Part shown: positions 25,094 through 33,041 of the stretch, one piece after another
Layout of the letters: every line of letters starts with the position of its first letter
How positions within the stretch are numbered: position 1 is the stretch's first letter
NCBI GenBank assembly: GCA_964468475.1
Contig: CAYXUL010000004.1
Location: 22,643 to 86,642 of the forward strand
Reading direction: 5' to 3'
Length of the DNA stretch: 64,000 nucleotides
From: JBECKX01 sp964468475
Lineage (GTDB): Bacteria > Zixibacteria > MSB-5A5 > CAIYYT01
Made by a program: the position numbers and the translations under genes
Notes under the pieces: model-generated
Told to the model about the DNA's origin: nothing
The model's input: only the letters and a program-made list of their open reading frames with translations
Databases searched by the model: none

Positions 25094-26215
25094 TTAGCGC
25101 ATCACCTCCTTTGCAGAATTTTCTGGCAGTTGTGGTGGAAGAGAACTTTGAACAGGTCCATTTTCTGAGGTGCTATCCGGCCCATTCTCCAGCGAATCAA
25201 GCCGCTGCCTGATGAAATCCGGTAAGTCACAAACCTGAACGCGATTCATGAAGCGCTGCGAAATATACAAACGCCCTTGGTTATCATGATCAATATAGGC
25301 AGGATGGTAAAAATCCCCCGGTTTCACTCCCATACCGCCGAACTCGCCCAGGAACTGCCCATTGGTTGAATAACACACTACTGCAAATCGATGTTTGTCC
25401 AGAACGGCAGCGATCTTGTGGTCAATGATCGTTACGTCGCTGGGGAAATTCAGCTCACCCGCCAGGTTTCCCCGTATTCCGAACGCCCGCACAAACTGGC
25501 CGCCTACGTCGTAGACGTAAACCTGTCCGAGCATCGGCGCCGGAAGGTAGAGGTGGTTGCCATCAATCTCGGGCTGTCCCAATATGGATTCCCTCCTTGA
25601 CTTCTCGGTCAGGTCTCCCAGGACAGCAAATTGAGATTGGAATTTCCCTTCGGTATTGATCACGACAACACTGAGATCAGCCCCGTTGACAACATAGATC
25701 AAATCGTTTTCTGAAATATTCATGGAAAGCGGCGCAAACCGGAAGCCCTCCGGAGTGTCGGAGAGTTCCAGCTGACCCAGCAGAAGTCCGTCATAGTCTA
25801 CTTTGAAAATATGTGCGCCATCGGCCGTTGTACCGAGAACATAGATGTACCCGCGTGAATCAACTACCACCGAGCCCACGTTGCGAAAGACATCTTTGCC
25901 GCCAAATTCGAACAGGTAAACACCGGCAGTATCTAAAACAACGACACGATTATTGCCCGGATCTGTCACAAAGACTTCGCCGGCGCGCCGGTCAATAAAT
26001 ACATTCTCAGGCCTCAGGAAACCGTTGCCGGCCCCCGGCATCTCCAGCAAGCGCACGAATTCGGTCCTCACCGACAGGTCATCCCTGCTCTGTGCAAAGC
26101 TGGGGGCCGAACAGACAGTAACTGCCAAAAGCAAGGCAGCCACCGAAATGGACAAAGAATCGAGGTCCATCCGTGGGCAGAACTTCCGTTGTGTATGATT
26201 ACTAAGCCAACCCAT
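25094..26215 (-). CDS. Exported NHL-repeat (6-bladed) beta-propeller protein
   Basis: About 373 residues. Repeated NHL units are clear: PENVFIDRRAGEVFVTDPGNNRVVVLDTAG, VVVDSRGYIYVLGTT, YDVGGQFVRAFGIRGN, GDFYHPAYIDHDNQGRLYISQ. The export signal contains ISVAALLLAVTVCSAPSFAQ. The start is uncertain. ATG at 26215 gives a basic n-region before the hydrophobic stretch. GTG at 26248 and ATG at 26170 are alternatives, and none has a strong ribosome site. NHL propellers often occur in porin-cytochrome loci as surface or periplasmic binding scaffolds. The 6-haem gene follows after 62 bp. Two Crp/Fnr-like sites lie upstream. Confidence 0.8.
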   Translation of the reverse strand: MGWLSNHTQRKFCPRMDLDSLSISVAALLLAVTVCSAPSFAQSRDDLSVRTEFVRLLEMPGAGNGFLRPENVFIDRRAGEVFVTDPGNNRVVVLDTAGVYLFEFGGKDVFRNVGSVVVDSRGYIYVLGTTADGAHIFKVDYDGLLLGQLELSDTPEGFRFAPLSMNISENDLIYVVNGADLSVVVINTEGKFQSQFAVLGDLTEKSRRESILGQPEIDGNHLYLPAPMLGQVYVYDVGGQFVRAFGIRGNLAGELNFPSDVTIIDHKIAAVLDKHRFAVVCYSTNGQFLGEFGGMGVKPGDFYHPAYIDHDNQGRLYISQRFMNRVQVCDLPDFIRQRLDSLENGPDSTSENGPVQSSLPPQLPENSAKEVMR

Positions 26216-26262
26216 GCTGTCTGTTAAAAAGTCCTCAAGCGAAACCACCTATTCGCTTTACA

Positions 26263-26280
26263 TAGTGAATTGATTCACAA
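26263..26280 (-). promoter_or_regulatory. Crp/Fnr-type binding site (imperfect)
   Basis: TAGTGA-ATTGAT-TCACAA fits the TTGTGA-N6-TCACAA pattern found three more times in the window, with two mismatches in the left half. It lies about 48 bp upstream of the likely NHL gene start, overlapping where its promoter should be. It could act as an operator for the NHL/cytochrome transcript. Confidence 0.45.
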
Positions 26281-26357
26281 GGAAAGTTCAAAAAAACAGC
26301 AGAACGCCCTAAAAAACTAATCTATAAAGGCTAACGTGGAAATCGCCACCTAACTCG

Positions 26358-26375
26358 TTGTGATTTTTTTCACAT
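26358..26375 (-). promoter_or_regulatory. Crp/Fnr-type binding site
   Basis: TTGTGA-TTTTTT-TCACAT has both TGTGA/TCACA half-sites with the 6-base spacer typical of Crp/Fnr superfamily regulators. It is about 95 bp upstream of the imperfect site at 26263 and on the upstream side of the NHL gene. No gene for such a regulator is in the window. Confidence 0.55.
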
Positions 26376-26615
26376 GAGCAGGTAAAGCTTGAGCTGCAAG
26401 GCGAGACTATTTTGTACAATGAACTAACCCTGAAATCGACTTATATTCGTTCGGCGATATGATAGACAATTAGCTCGGGAAAGCAAGCGAAAAAAAGTAC
26501 CTTTTTGTATCTTTTTTGGAATTCTGCTTTAATCAGGAATGATTTGTCCCTGTAATTTGCGAAGTTTCAAGCGCTTCTGTTTTGAAGTCAGGGCGTGTGG
26601 AGAGCTGATGAGTCG
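26376..26615 (-). other. Intergenic region after the 7-haem cytochrome gene
   Basis: This A/T-rich stretch holds no gene I can support. On the minus strand AAAAAG-GTA-CTTTTTTT (complement of 26490-26506) is a weak hairpin with a T-run that may terminate the 7-haem cytochrome transcript about 110 bases after its stop. The rest shows no recognisable element. Confidence 0.35.
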
Positions 26616-27452
26616 CTACCGACTCGACATTGCGAAGCCGTCCGAGCCATCGTGCCCCATATCGTGGCAGTCGGTACAAAGGCCTGCTTGAATGCCTTTG
26701 CTGAGGAGATACTTCTCTCCTGAAATCAGTGAGTGACACGTTTGGCACTCGATTTTGCCGTCGATCGTCACGACAGTGCTGGGGATCTGGTCGCGCAGCT
26801 TCAGCGTCGAGCCCGGCTTGCGATAGCCAGGGATCAGCTCGATCGAAAATGGGTGAGTTGCTGACACGTGAAAGCGTGGAAAATCCTCAAGTTGACTGGC
26901 ATGAGCAGGAAGTCGACCGTCACGATTGTGGCAGGAAAGGCAGAATTCTGACGGGTTTGCTGCAAAATTGCCTGTCGTGTCGCTATGGATAATCTCCGCG
27001 GCCAGCCTGTGTCCGGGACTGACTTCAGGAGAACTGGAATCACGGTGACAATCGAGACAAATGTCGACACCGCGAATCGCTACCGCAAGCGCTCCGGTGG
27101 TCTCGCCGATAACCAGTTTCTCCGGATGATGGAACGAATGGCAGGTCAAACAATTAGCGTTTGCGCCGGAGTGAAATGGTCCGGATTTTCCCTCGGTCAG
27201 GTTGCTGGTCTGGTGACAGCTCAGGCAATCCCTGCTGCTGGGCATGGCACTGAGGTCATCAGCACTCCCGGACATGCTGGCCTTGCTGGCCTGCATTCGG
27301 TGACAGGTACGGCACTCGACAGCGTTGTGCGCAGGAACCGGATTTTCTTCCGCGTCGCCTTCCGGCAGCCCCCAACCAAAATAGAGAAGCCCGATCATCA
27401 AGATCAGAACCGCAGCAGCAACCAGGGAACGAGAATCAAGCTGTAGGCGCAT
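26616..27452 (-). CDS. 7-haem membrane-anchored c-type cytochrome
   Basis: A 278-residue protein with an N-terminal membrane segment (VAAAVLILMIGLLYFGWGL, about 10-28) that probably stays as an anchor, and seven CXXCH motifs (CRTCH, CLSCH, CLTCH, CLDCH, CLSCH, CQTCH, CTDCH). Additional His residues that could serve as distal ligands are plentiful (HHPEK, GPFHSG). It is the most upstream gene of the cytochrome region and is separated from the NHL gene by 400 bp, so it is probably its own unit. Anchored at the inner membrane, it could relay electrons from the quinone pool to periplasmic carriers. Confidence 0.9.
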   Translation of the reverse strand: MRLQLDSRSLVAAAVLILMIGLLYFGWGLPEGDAEENPVPAHNAVECRTCHRMQASKASMSGSADDLSAMPSSRDCLSCHQTSNLTEGKSGPFHSGANANCLTCHSFHHPEKLVIGETTGALAVAIRGVDICLDCHRDSSSPEVSPGHRLAAEIIHSDTTGNFAANPSEFCLSCHNRDGRLPAHASQLEDFPRFHVSATHPFSIELIPGYRKPGSTLKLRDQIPSTVVTIDGKIECQTCHSLISGEKYLLSKGIQAGLCTDCHDMGHDGSDGFAMSSR

Positions 27453-27645
27453 ATTAGGTTTATCGTCAACGCCATAAACCGCTATCAGTCTTCACCGATT
27501 TTGTCTGTGTCGAAATGAAAAGCACAAGGGGGTGAAATTTGCACACTGCTATGGAATTGAACGGGAGCTCACAGCCAGGGCGGGTATCGCATTCGCTGTG
27601 AAGTTGTGGTGATCGACTCAGGCCATTCCGGCAGCGCAAGGCAAA

Positions 27646-28368
27646 CTATGATTGGTCGCGATCACTTTCCTGAGCCCCTTCCGGTACGAACTTATATCCG
27701 GCTCCCCGCATCGTGAGAATGTACCTGGGGTTGGCAGGGTCGGGTTCGAAAATCTTGCGCAGCCGCAGGATGAAATTATCAATCGTGCGGGTAGAGGGAT
27801 AAACATGATACCCCCAGACAGCATCGAGAATCATATCGCGTGAGACGACTTCATTCTCGTGCTCCGAGAGAAACTTCATCGTCATACATTCCTTCTGCGA
27901 CAGCTCGGTCTCCCCGCTGGGTCCAACCGCCTGGTAGGTCTTGAAATCCACCCAATTATCGGCAAAGACATAGCGCGACTCATCTTTCTCCACCGTGCTG
28001 TACCACACTTGTCGTCTGAATATCGCTGCCACCCGCAGCAGCAGTTCCTGCAGATCAAACGGCTTGGTGAGATAGTCATCGCCGCCGGAAAGGAAGCCTT
28101 CAACGCGATCCGATTGCCGATCGCGCGCTGTCAGGAAGAGAATCGGTATTCTTCCGCCGGCTTTACGAATTTGGCGGCACACTTCCAGGCCGTCTTTGCC
28201 GGGAATCATGATATCCAGGATGATCAAATCGAATTGACCGTCACGATACATTTGCAGCGCTGCGTTACCGTCAGTGGCAACCCCAACATCATATCCTTCC
28301 GCCTCAAGATTCAATACTAAACCCTCGGCGATATGTTCTTCGTCCTCAACTACCAGAATCTTCTTCAT
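27646..28368 (-). CDS. OmpR-family response regulator
   Basis: A 240-residue two-component response regulator. The receiver domain (about 1-120) has the acidic pair in VVEDEEHIAEG, the phospho-acceptor Asp in LIILDIMIPGKDG, the conserved Thr in ILFLTARD and Lys in YLTKPFDLQEL. The winged-helix DNA-binding domain (about 135-235) carries ELSQKECMTMKFL and STRTIDNFILRLRKIFEPDP. The start is the ATG at 28368; an upstream in-frame start at 28410 would overlap the kinase gene. It lies 25 bp downstream of its partner histidine kinase. Its target promoters are unknown, but the neighbouring cytochrome genes are candidates. Confidence 0.95.
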   Translation of the reverse strand: MKKILVVEDEEHIAEGLVLNLEAEGYDVGVATDGNAALQMYRDGQFDLIILDIMIPGKDGLEVCRQIRKAGGRIPILFLTARDRQSDRVEGFLSGGDDYLTKPFDLQELLLRVAAIFRRQVWYSTVEKDESRYVFADNWVDFKTYQAVGPSGETELSQKECMTMKFLSEHENEVVSRDMILDAVWGYHVYPSTRTIDNFILRLRKIFEPDPANPRYILTMRGAGYKFVPEGAQESDRDQS

Positions 28369-28393
28369 GTTGTTCTCACAAGTCCTCAGCCGG

Positions 28394-29755
28394 CTAAGCG
28401 GCGTTCTCACTCGGCAGTTTAATCACGAAAGTAGTTCCTTTATCTTGCCCCTCCGATTCGATCATCACGCTACCCCCATGCTCCCGCACAATCTGCTTGA
28501 CGAGGAACAAACCGATCCCGGTACCCTTTACCGAACGAGTCTTTTCCTCACCGGTCCGATAGAAGCGTTCGAACACTTGCTCCTGCTCATGCCGAGCAAT
28601 ACCAACGCCATTGTCGCTGAACCGCAACTCACAGCCGGAATTGGCTCGCTGCAGAGACACTGACAAGCTCCTGCGTCCCGGTGGAGAATATTTGATGGCA
28701 TTATCCGCCAGCGCTGTAACTACCCGGCGCAGGGCGTGGTAATCTGTTTTCGCATATATATCGGGTTCGATGGCTGTAGTCAACTTCAGATCGTACCTTT
28801 GAAACATCGGTTTCAGTTCGTCGAGATACTCCTGAAGGTCGGCGCTTAGGTTGGTGCGTACACGTTTCATCTTTCGCGACTGCTGGCTCAACCGACCCGC
28901 TTCCAGCACGTTGTCAACCAGTCCCTCGAGTCGCTGACAATCTTCAACCATCTTGGGAATGAAAGTCTTTGATTTCTCTTCAGGAACCCGACCACTCGAA
29001 AGCGTTTCCAGGTAAAGTTTGATTGAGGCCACCGGTATCTTCAGCTCATGCGTCACCGCCTGGATGAAATTCTCCTGTTGCTGCTTCATTCGCTCGGTCT
29101 GTCTCAGAGCGCGGAAAATCATAAATGCGCCCAGCAGCATCAGCAACACGAAGAAGGAACCTTCGGATGCAAACATTATTACGTGCCGGTGTGCCTCATC
29201 TTCCAGCTTACCGAGTACTTTGGGCCGGAGTTTCAAATCCTGCGGGCTAAACGGGTCATCTTTCAGCTCACCTCTCAACGCAGATTCATTAACTGCGAGG
29301 TCCGGCGCAAACCGCTCAAGCAGGGTCGCTGGATAGTCCCGATCCAGCCACACCAGCGCACTGCCGCCATCGATAGTGTTGACATGCAGATACCAGGTCG
29401 TGTCGATTTTGCCCACATTCCAGACAACCTCCCCCTCCTTATTCATTACCGTGGCGCCGAGCACCGGGCGATGAAGCGATTCAGATGACAAATTGGAGGT
29501 TCGCAGCCGATCCTGACCGGCGAGATACACAGAATATGTGGGGCGTAGCTCATTGTATTCCTGGTTCAGGTGGAAGGCTGTGATAGCCGCTGTTTGGCCG
29601 GCCTGCTGCTTGTGGAGTTTGAGCTGCTCTTCAGCGGAGTTCACCTGAAAATAAATCCACCACGAAATCTGCCCCATGCCGAAGATGGCCAGGGCGAAAA
29701 AAATAGCGAGCGCGGAGCCATGCGGCTGTTTCAGTCTGCCAAAGAGTTTTCTGAT
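28394..29755 (-). CDS. Membrane sensor histidine kinase; probable non-canonical AUC start
   Basis: A HisKA kinase. The visible parts are the H-box THELKIPVASIK, N-box LADNAIKYSPPG, G1 FSDNGVGIARHEQEQVFERFYR and G2 GTGIGLFLVKQI. The first in-frame ATG (29677) falls inside the first membrane helix. Reading further upstream extends the frame as RKLFGRLKQPHGSALAIFFALAIFG, a normal cytoplasmic n-region plus helix, back to an ATC codon at 29755. That codon lies 5 bases after a perfect GGAGGT, and no ATG, GTG or TTG is available before an in-frame TGA. The start is therefore taken as AUC, giving 453 residues. A periplasmic sensor region lies between two membrane helices. Confidence 0.85.
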   Translation of the reverse strand: MRKLFGRLKQPHGSALAIFFALAIFGMGQISWWIYFQVNSAEEQLKLHKQQAGQTAAITAFHLNQEYNELRPTYSVYLAGQDRLRTSNLSSESLHRPVLGATVMNKEGEVVWNVGKIDTTWYLHVNTIDGGSALVWLDRDYPATLLERFAPDLAVNESALRGELKDDPFSPQDLKLRPKVLGKLEDEAHRHVIMFASEGSFFVLLMLLGAFMIFRALRQTERMKQQQENFIQAVTHELKIPVASIKLYLETLSSGRVPEEKSKTFIPKMVEDCQRLEGLVDNVLEAGRLSQQSRKMKRVRTNLSADLQEYLDELKPMFQRYDLKLTTAIEPDIYAKTDYHALRRVVTALADNAIKYSPPGRRSLSVSLQRANSGCELRFSDNGVGIARHEQEQVFERFYRTGEEKTRSVKGTGIGLFLVKQIVREHGGSVMIESEGQDKGTTFVIKLPSENAA

Positions 29756-29866
29756 TACGCACCTCCGCGGGTGTCAATTGAAATTTCGATGTCGTATCTC
29801 GTTCTGGCAAATTCGACTGTAGTGCCAGATGCCAGGGTCATTGCAGACAAGATACCAGGCTGAGAA

Positions 29867-30922
29867 CTAGATTTCGTCACCATGCGTCTGCGACTGCTCG
29901 CCGAGAATTTGCTCTCGTCGTTTTTGGGCGATCGTCTGCAGATCGACCGTGTGATCAAACTCGTCGACAATTTCGCGCCCGAGGATTTCTTCCAGCACAT
30001 CCTCCAGGGTGATCACACCAGAGAGCCCGCCATATTCATCGATCACGACGAACATGTGCTCCCTGCGTTCGAGAAACATCTTCAATACCCGGTTAAGCCG
30101 CCATTTGTCGAGAACAAAATGTACCGGCTTCATTATTTCACTGAGTCGAACATCGTAACGATCCTGAGCGACTGCGGCCAGGATATCGCGCCTGTGGACA
30201 ATTCCGCCGATATCCTCGTTGTCCTTAAAATAGACCGGTATGCGGCTGTAACTTACCAATCGTTCATTCTTTGCGGCATCCGCCACTGTCGAGTCGTGGC
30301 TCAACGTGAACAGAACCGTCCGTGGCGTCATCACCTGCCGCACGCGTGCATCGCGCAGTGCCAGGATGTTTTGAATCACCTCCATTTCATCCTTTTCGAT
30401 CACGCCGCGACGTAAACCCATCTTGGCCATCACCAGGATCTCCTCGGGCGAAACTTCACCTTCCGTATCCTTGCTTTGGAAAAACCTGGTGACGAAACTG
30501 GCTCCCCACACAAACGGCATGAATATCCATACCATCACCAGCAGCGGGCGGGCGATTACGGGGGCAAGCTCGCGCGCGAACACTACGCCCACGGTTTTGG
30601 GGATAATCTCAGAGAAGAATAGTATGACAAAGGTGAGCACTCCGGAAAAGATACCCACCCAGGCGCTCCCCAGAGCCTTGGCGGCAATGGCGCCTGCAAT
30701 TGCCGCACCGGCGGTGTTGGCGATCGTATTCAGGGTCAAGATAGCGGTGATAGGGCGATTGACCTTCTTGCGCAGCCTCTTGAGGATTCGCCCGGAGGCA
30801 TGCTTCTCGTCCGCGAGAGCTTCAACGCGACTGAGCGGCACCGAATAAAGCACCGCCTCGAAGAGCGAACACATTGCGGAAATCAGCACTACTGCGACAA
30901 CGGTACCTATTAATTCTACCAC
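29867..30922 (-). CDS. CNNM/DUF21 membrane protein with CBS pair (hemolysin C-like family)
   Basis: A 351-residue protein. The DUF21 membrane domain has four hydrophobic segments within about 1-160 (including ILTLNTIANTAGAAIAGAIAA and the SEIIPKTVG motif). A CBS-domain pair follows (about 195-320: VRQVMTPRTVLFTLSHDSTV, then VVIDEYGGLSGVITLEDVLEEILG). The CorC/HlyC C-terminal domain of the usual 410-450-residue members is missing; the chain ends shortly after the second CBS. Family members are Mg2+ or other cation transporters or their regulators, despite the historical hemolysin name. It is 111 bp upstream of the histidine kinase gene. Confidence 0.88.
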   Translation of the reverse strand: MVELIGTVVAVVLISAMCSLFEAVLYSVPLSRVEALADEKHASGRILKRLRKKVNRPITAILTLNTIANTAGAAIAGAIAAKALGSAWVGIFSGVLTFVILFFSEIIPKTVGVVFARELAPVIARPLLVMVWIFMPFVWGASFVTRFFQSKDTEGEVSPEEILVMAKMGLRRGVIEKDEMEVIQNILALRDARVRQVMTPRTVLFTLSHDSTVADAAKNERLVSYSRIPVYFKDNEDIGGIVHRRDILAAVAQDRYDVRLSEIMKPVHFVLDKWRLNRVLKMFLERREHMFVVIDEYGGLSGVITLEDVLEEILGREIVDEFDHTVDLQTIAQKRREQILGEQSQTHGDEI

Positions 30923-31157
30923 TGGATTTGAATCTCCGCCCCCAGCGCCCTTTGAACCGATATAATTGACGGCCTTACTCCGTTTACGAGTATTGTACTA
31001 TATCTACCGCCTGCGTAGTTCATGACCGCCGGTGAATATACGGGCTGGTCAGGAATAACTCCACATTAAAAAAGCCCGAGGACCCAGCTTAGCCACAAAA
31101 CAAAGTTTGCACCGAATTTGTCAGTAACCTATTTTGGAGCCGAGGTAAGCATGTGAC

Positions 31158-32078
31158 ATGCGCGACTTGAAACGCGAGATAGACCAAAGTCCCGAAATTA
31201 ACCCTCACGAGGCGATGCGCGCCGGATTGCGGGTCACCTGGTGGGGAATGGCCGTTAACCTCTGCCTTGCCGCTTTGAAATTCGCCGCAGGTATTCTGGG
31301 CAACAGCCAGGCGCTGGTCGCAGATGCTGTGCACTCACTCTCTGATCTGTTCTCCGATGTCGTCGTTCTGCTCGGTTTGCGTTGGGGACGCAAGGGGGAG
31401 GACGCCGATCACCACTACGGTCATGGACGCATCGAAACGCTCAGCACCCTGGTTGTCGGTTTCCTGCTTATAGCTGTTGGCGTTGGCATCATTTATTCCG
31501 CCATTGCTTCGATTTATCATCACGAGTCCTCCCCCCCCGGAGTTCTGGTGCTCCTCGCGGCTCTGGTCAGTGTCATAGCCAAAGAAGTGCTCTATCGCTA
31601 CACCATGGCAGTCGGTCGGAGAATCCGCAGCCTGGCTATCGTAGCCAACGCCTGGCACCACCGCTCCGATGCTCTCAGCTCTGTTGCTGTGCTCATTGGA
31701 GTTGGCGCTGCTTATTTGAATCCCGCCTGGAATATCGCGGATTCGATTGCTGCGATTGTGGTTTCAGGCTTCATTTTCAAAGTCGGTATATCTCTGACGT
31801 GGGGTAGTTTGCGCGAAGTCGTCGACACCGCCCCGGACCGCGAAATTCTTAAGAAGATCGAAGCGAAGGCATTTGACATCGAAGGTGTCGAGAATGTGCA
31901 CGACTTGCGTGCTCGCTATTCCGGCTCGGAAATCTTCGTGGAGCTACATATCATTGTGAATCCTGACCTGACCGTCCGGGAAGGACACGAGATTGCCACC
32001 GCAGTAGAAAATCGACTACGCAGCAAAATGCAGGGCGTCACCCGCGTCATTGTCCATGTCGACCCGGAGATGGACTAG
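31158..32078 (+). CDS. Cation diffusion facilitator (CDF) family metal transporter
   Basis: A 306-residue CDF antiporter. It has six membrane helices and the metal-site motifs ADAVHSLSDLFSD in helix 2 and HHRSDALSS in helix 5. The cytoplasmic C-terminal domain (about 215-300) carries EGVENVHDLRARYSG and VIVHVDPE. Such proteins export Zn2+, Fe2+ or Mn2+ in exchange for protons; the residues seen do not settle the metal. The ATG at 31158 has a weak ribosome site (GAGGTAAGC). Its leader (31129-31152) nearly matches that of the ferredoxin gene at 33042. In an iron-rich setting an Fe2+/Zn2+ efflux role is plausible. Confidence 0.92.
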   Translation: MRDLKREIDQSPEINPHEAMRAGLRVTWWGMAVNLCLAALKFAAGILGNSQALVADAVHSLSDLFSDVVVLLGLRWGRKGEDADHHYGHGRIETLSTLVVGFLLIAVGVGIIYSAIASIYHHESSPPGVLVLLAALVSVIAKEVLYRYTMAVGRRIRSLAIVANAWHHRSDALSSVAVLIGVGAAYLNPAWNIADSIAAIVVSGFIFKVGISLTWGSLREVVDTAPDREILKKIEAKAFDIEGVENVHDLRARYSGSEIFVELHIIVNPDLTVREGHEIATAVENRLRSKMQGVTRVIVHVDPEMD

Positions 32079-32328
32079 CACTAACTGGTTGTTCGTCCAA
32101 CGAAGCCTGGGCTCACAAACACCTCGCCAACAATTAACTCATTCATAACACTACGCTGCATTAAGGTAATGACTTAAACGTAGCAGTAACTATAGGCCAG
32201 AAAAGTGACTGGGGCTGGTCCCTCCGAGGATGCTTGTGAGCATCTTCATGAAATCCCTCTTCAGCAGAAACTTATTGTACCGCTAACGTACCGCTAGCAG
32301 AAGATCTGAATTATCGCTCGCGTCGGGC

Positions 32329-32679
32329 ATGACCACAGGCTCGGTGAACGAGAACCCGGTTTACGCGGTGGCGGACCTTGATGGCTGCGGCACGATCCGG
32401 TGCAGCATGAACCCGGCGTTCAGTATCAGCTTGTCAGACGCTCCGGCGGATCACCCGTTCTTCGATTCAGCCGTATACGCAGGCACTTTCAACGGTACTG
32501 CTGATTCGTTGAACAACTGGACGGCTCTCTACGCCGCGGGATTCCTGGACGGTGGTTCGGTACCAGAGCTCCTCTGCGACGACGCAGTCTGTAGTGGTGC
32601 TTACTCCTTTGGCGATGCCGTATATATGATTAACTACATCTTCGGAGGCGACCCGGCTCCGAAATGTTCATGTAGATAG
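32329..32679 (+). pseudogene. Remnant of a secreted protein with dockerin-like C-terminus
   Basis: A frame of about 116 codons without signal peptide or ribosome binding site. It ends in GDAVYMINYIFGGDPAPKC, a single dockerin/EF-hand-like half typical of C-termini of large secreted proteins in Zixibacteria-like genomes. Upstream text such as PVYAVADLDGCGTIRCSM and HPFFDSAVYAGTFNG looks like the tail of a longer beta-rich domain. An in-frame TAA lies about 50 bp before the ATG and no upstream continuation is seen. It reads as the 3' end of a gene whose front has been lost. Confidence 0.55.
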
Positions 32680-32846
32680 CTCGAAAAAGGGGAAAAGACA
32701 CCTCATCCGACCTTACTTTCCACCTAGAACACCGGTAGCGGCCTCCGGGTGCTACCCGTCTCATTTTGTGGGGAAGAAACCAACCTAAAATCGCCGGATT
32801 TCCGCAAGCAGAATTTGCTTAACGAGTTAACATAATGGGATAAGTT

Positions 32847-32864
32847 TTGTGAAGTATATCACAA
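32847..32864 (+). promoter_or_regulatory. Crp/Fnr-type binding site (perfect palindrome)
   Basis: TTGTGA-AGTATA-TCACAA has perfectly complementary half-sites with a 6-base spacer, as expected for a Crp/Fnr superfamily dimer. It lies about 195 bp upstream of the ferredoxin gene and about 97 bp upstream of the predicted start point of the promoter at 32917-32946. Confidence 0.65.
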
Positions 32865-32916
32865 TAACTGCCGATAAAGAGAATGGGGAAAATCGGACAA
32901 TGATGCTATTTTATCC

Positions 32917-32946
32917 TTGACAATTGGAGGTTAAAGTAGCATTAAT
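32917..32946 (+). promoter_or_regulatory. Putative sigma-70-type promoter
   Basis: TTGACA (32917-32922), an 18-base spacer and ATTAAT (32941-32946) match the housekeeping consensus at 6/6 and 4/6 positions. It would drive the ferredoxin-NrfD-cytochrome operon, with one Crp/Fnr-type site upstream and a second just downstream of its start point. The spacing is slightly long and the -10 imperfect. Confidence 0.45.
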
Positions 32947-32977
32947 TGTCTGGATTTGCGGGTGAGTAGCGGAGACT

Positions 32978-32995
32978 TTGTGAAAAAAATCACAA
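32978..32995 (+). promoter_or_regulatory. Crp/Fnr-type binding site (22-bp perfect palindrome core)
   Basis: TTGTGA-AAAAAA-TCACAA; the symmetry extends to CTTTGTGA and TCACAAAG (32976-32997). Its half-sites are identical to those at 32847. It is centred about 43 bases before a likely start point downstream of TATTTT (33018-33023), the usual position for activation by Crp/Fnr proteins. It could alternatively repress the promoter at 32917. Confidence 0.65.
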
Positions 32996-33041
32996 AGTAC
33001 TCGCTATCCGTTGGAACTATTTTGGAATCGAGGTGAGCATA

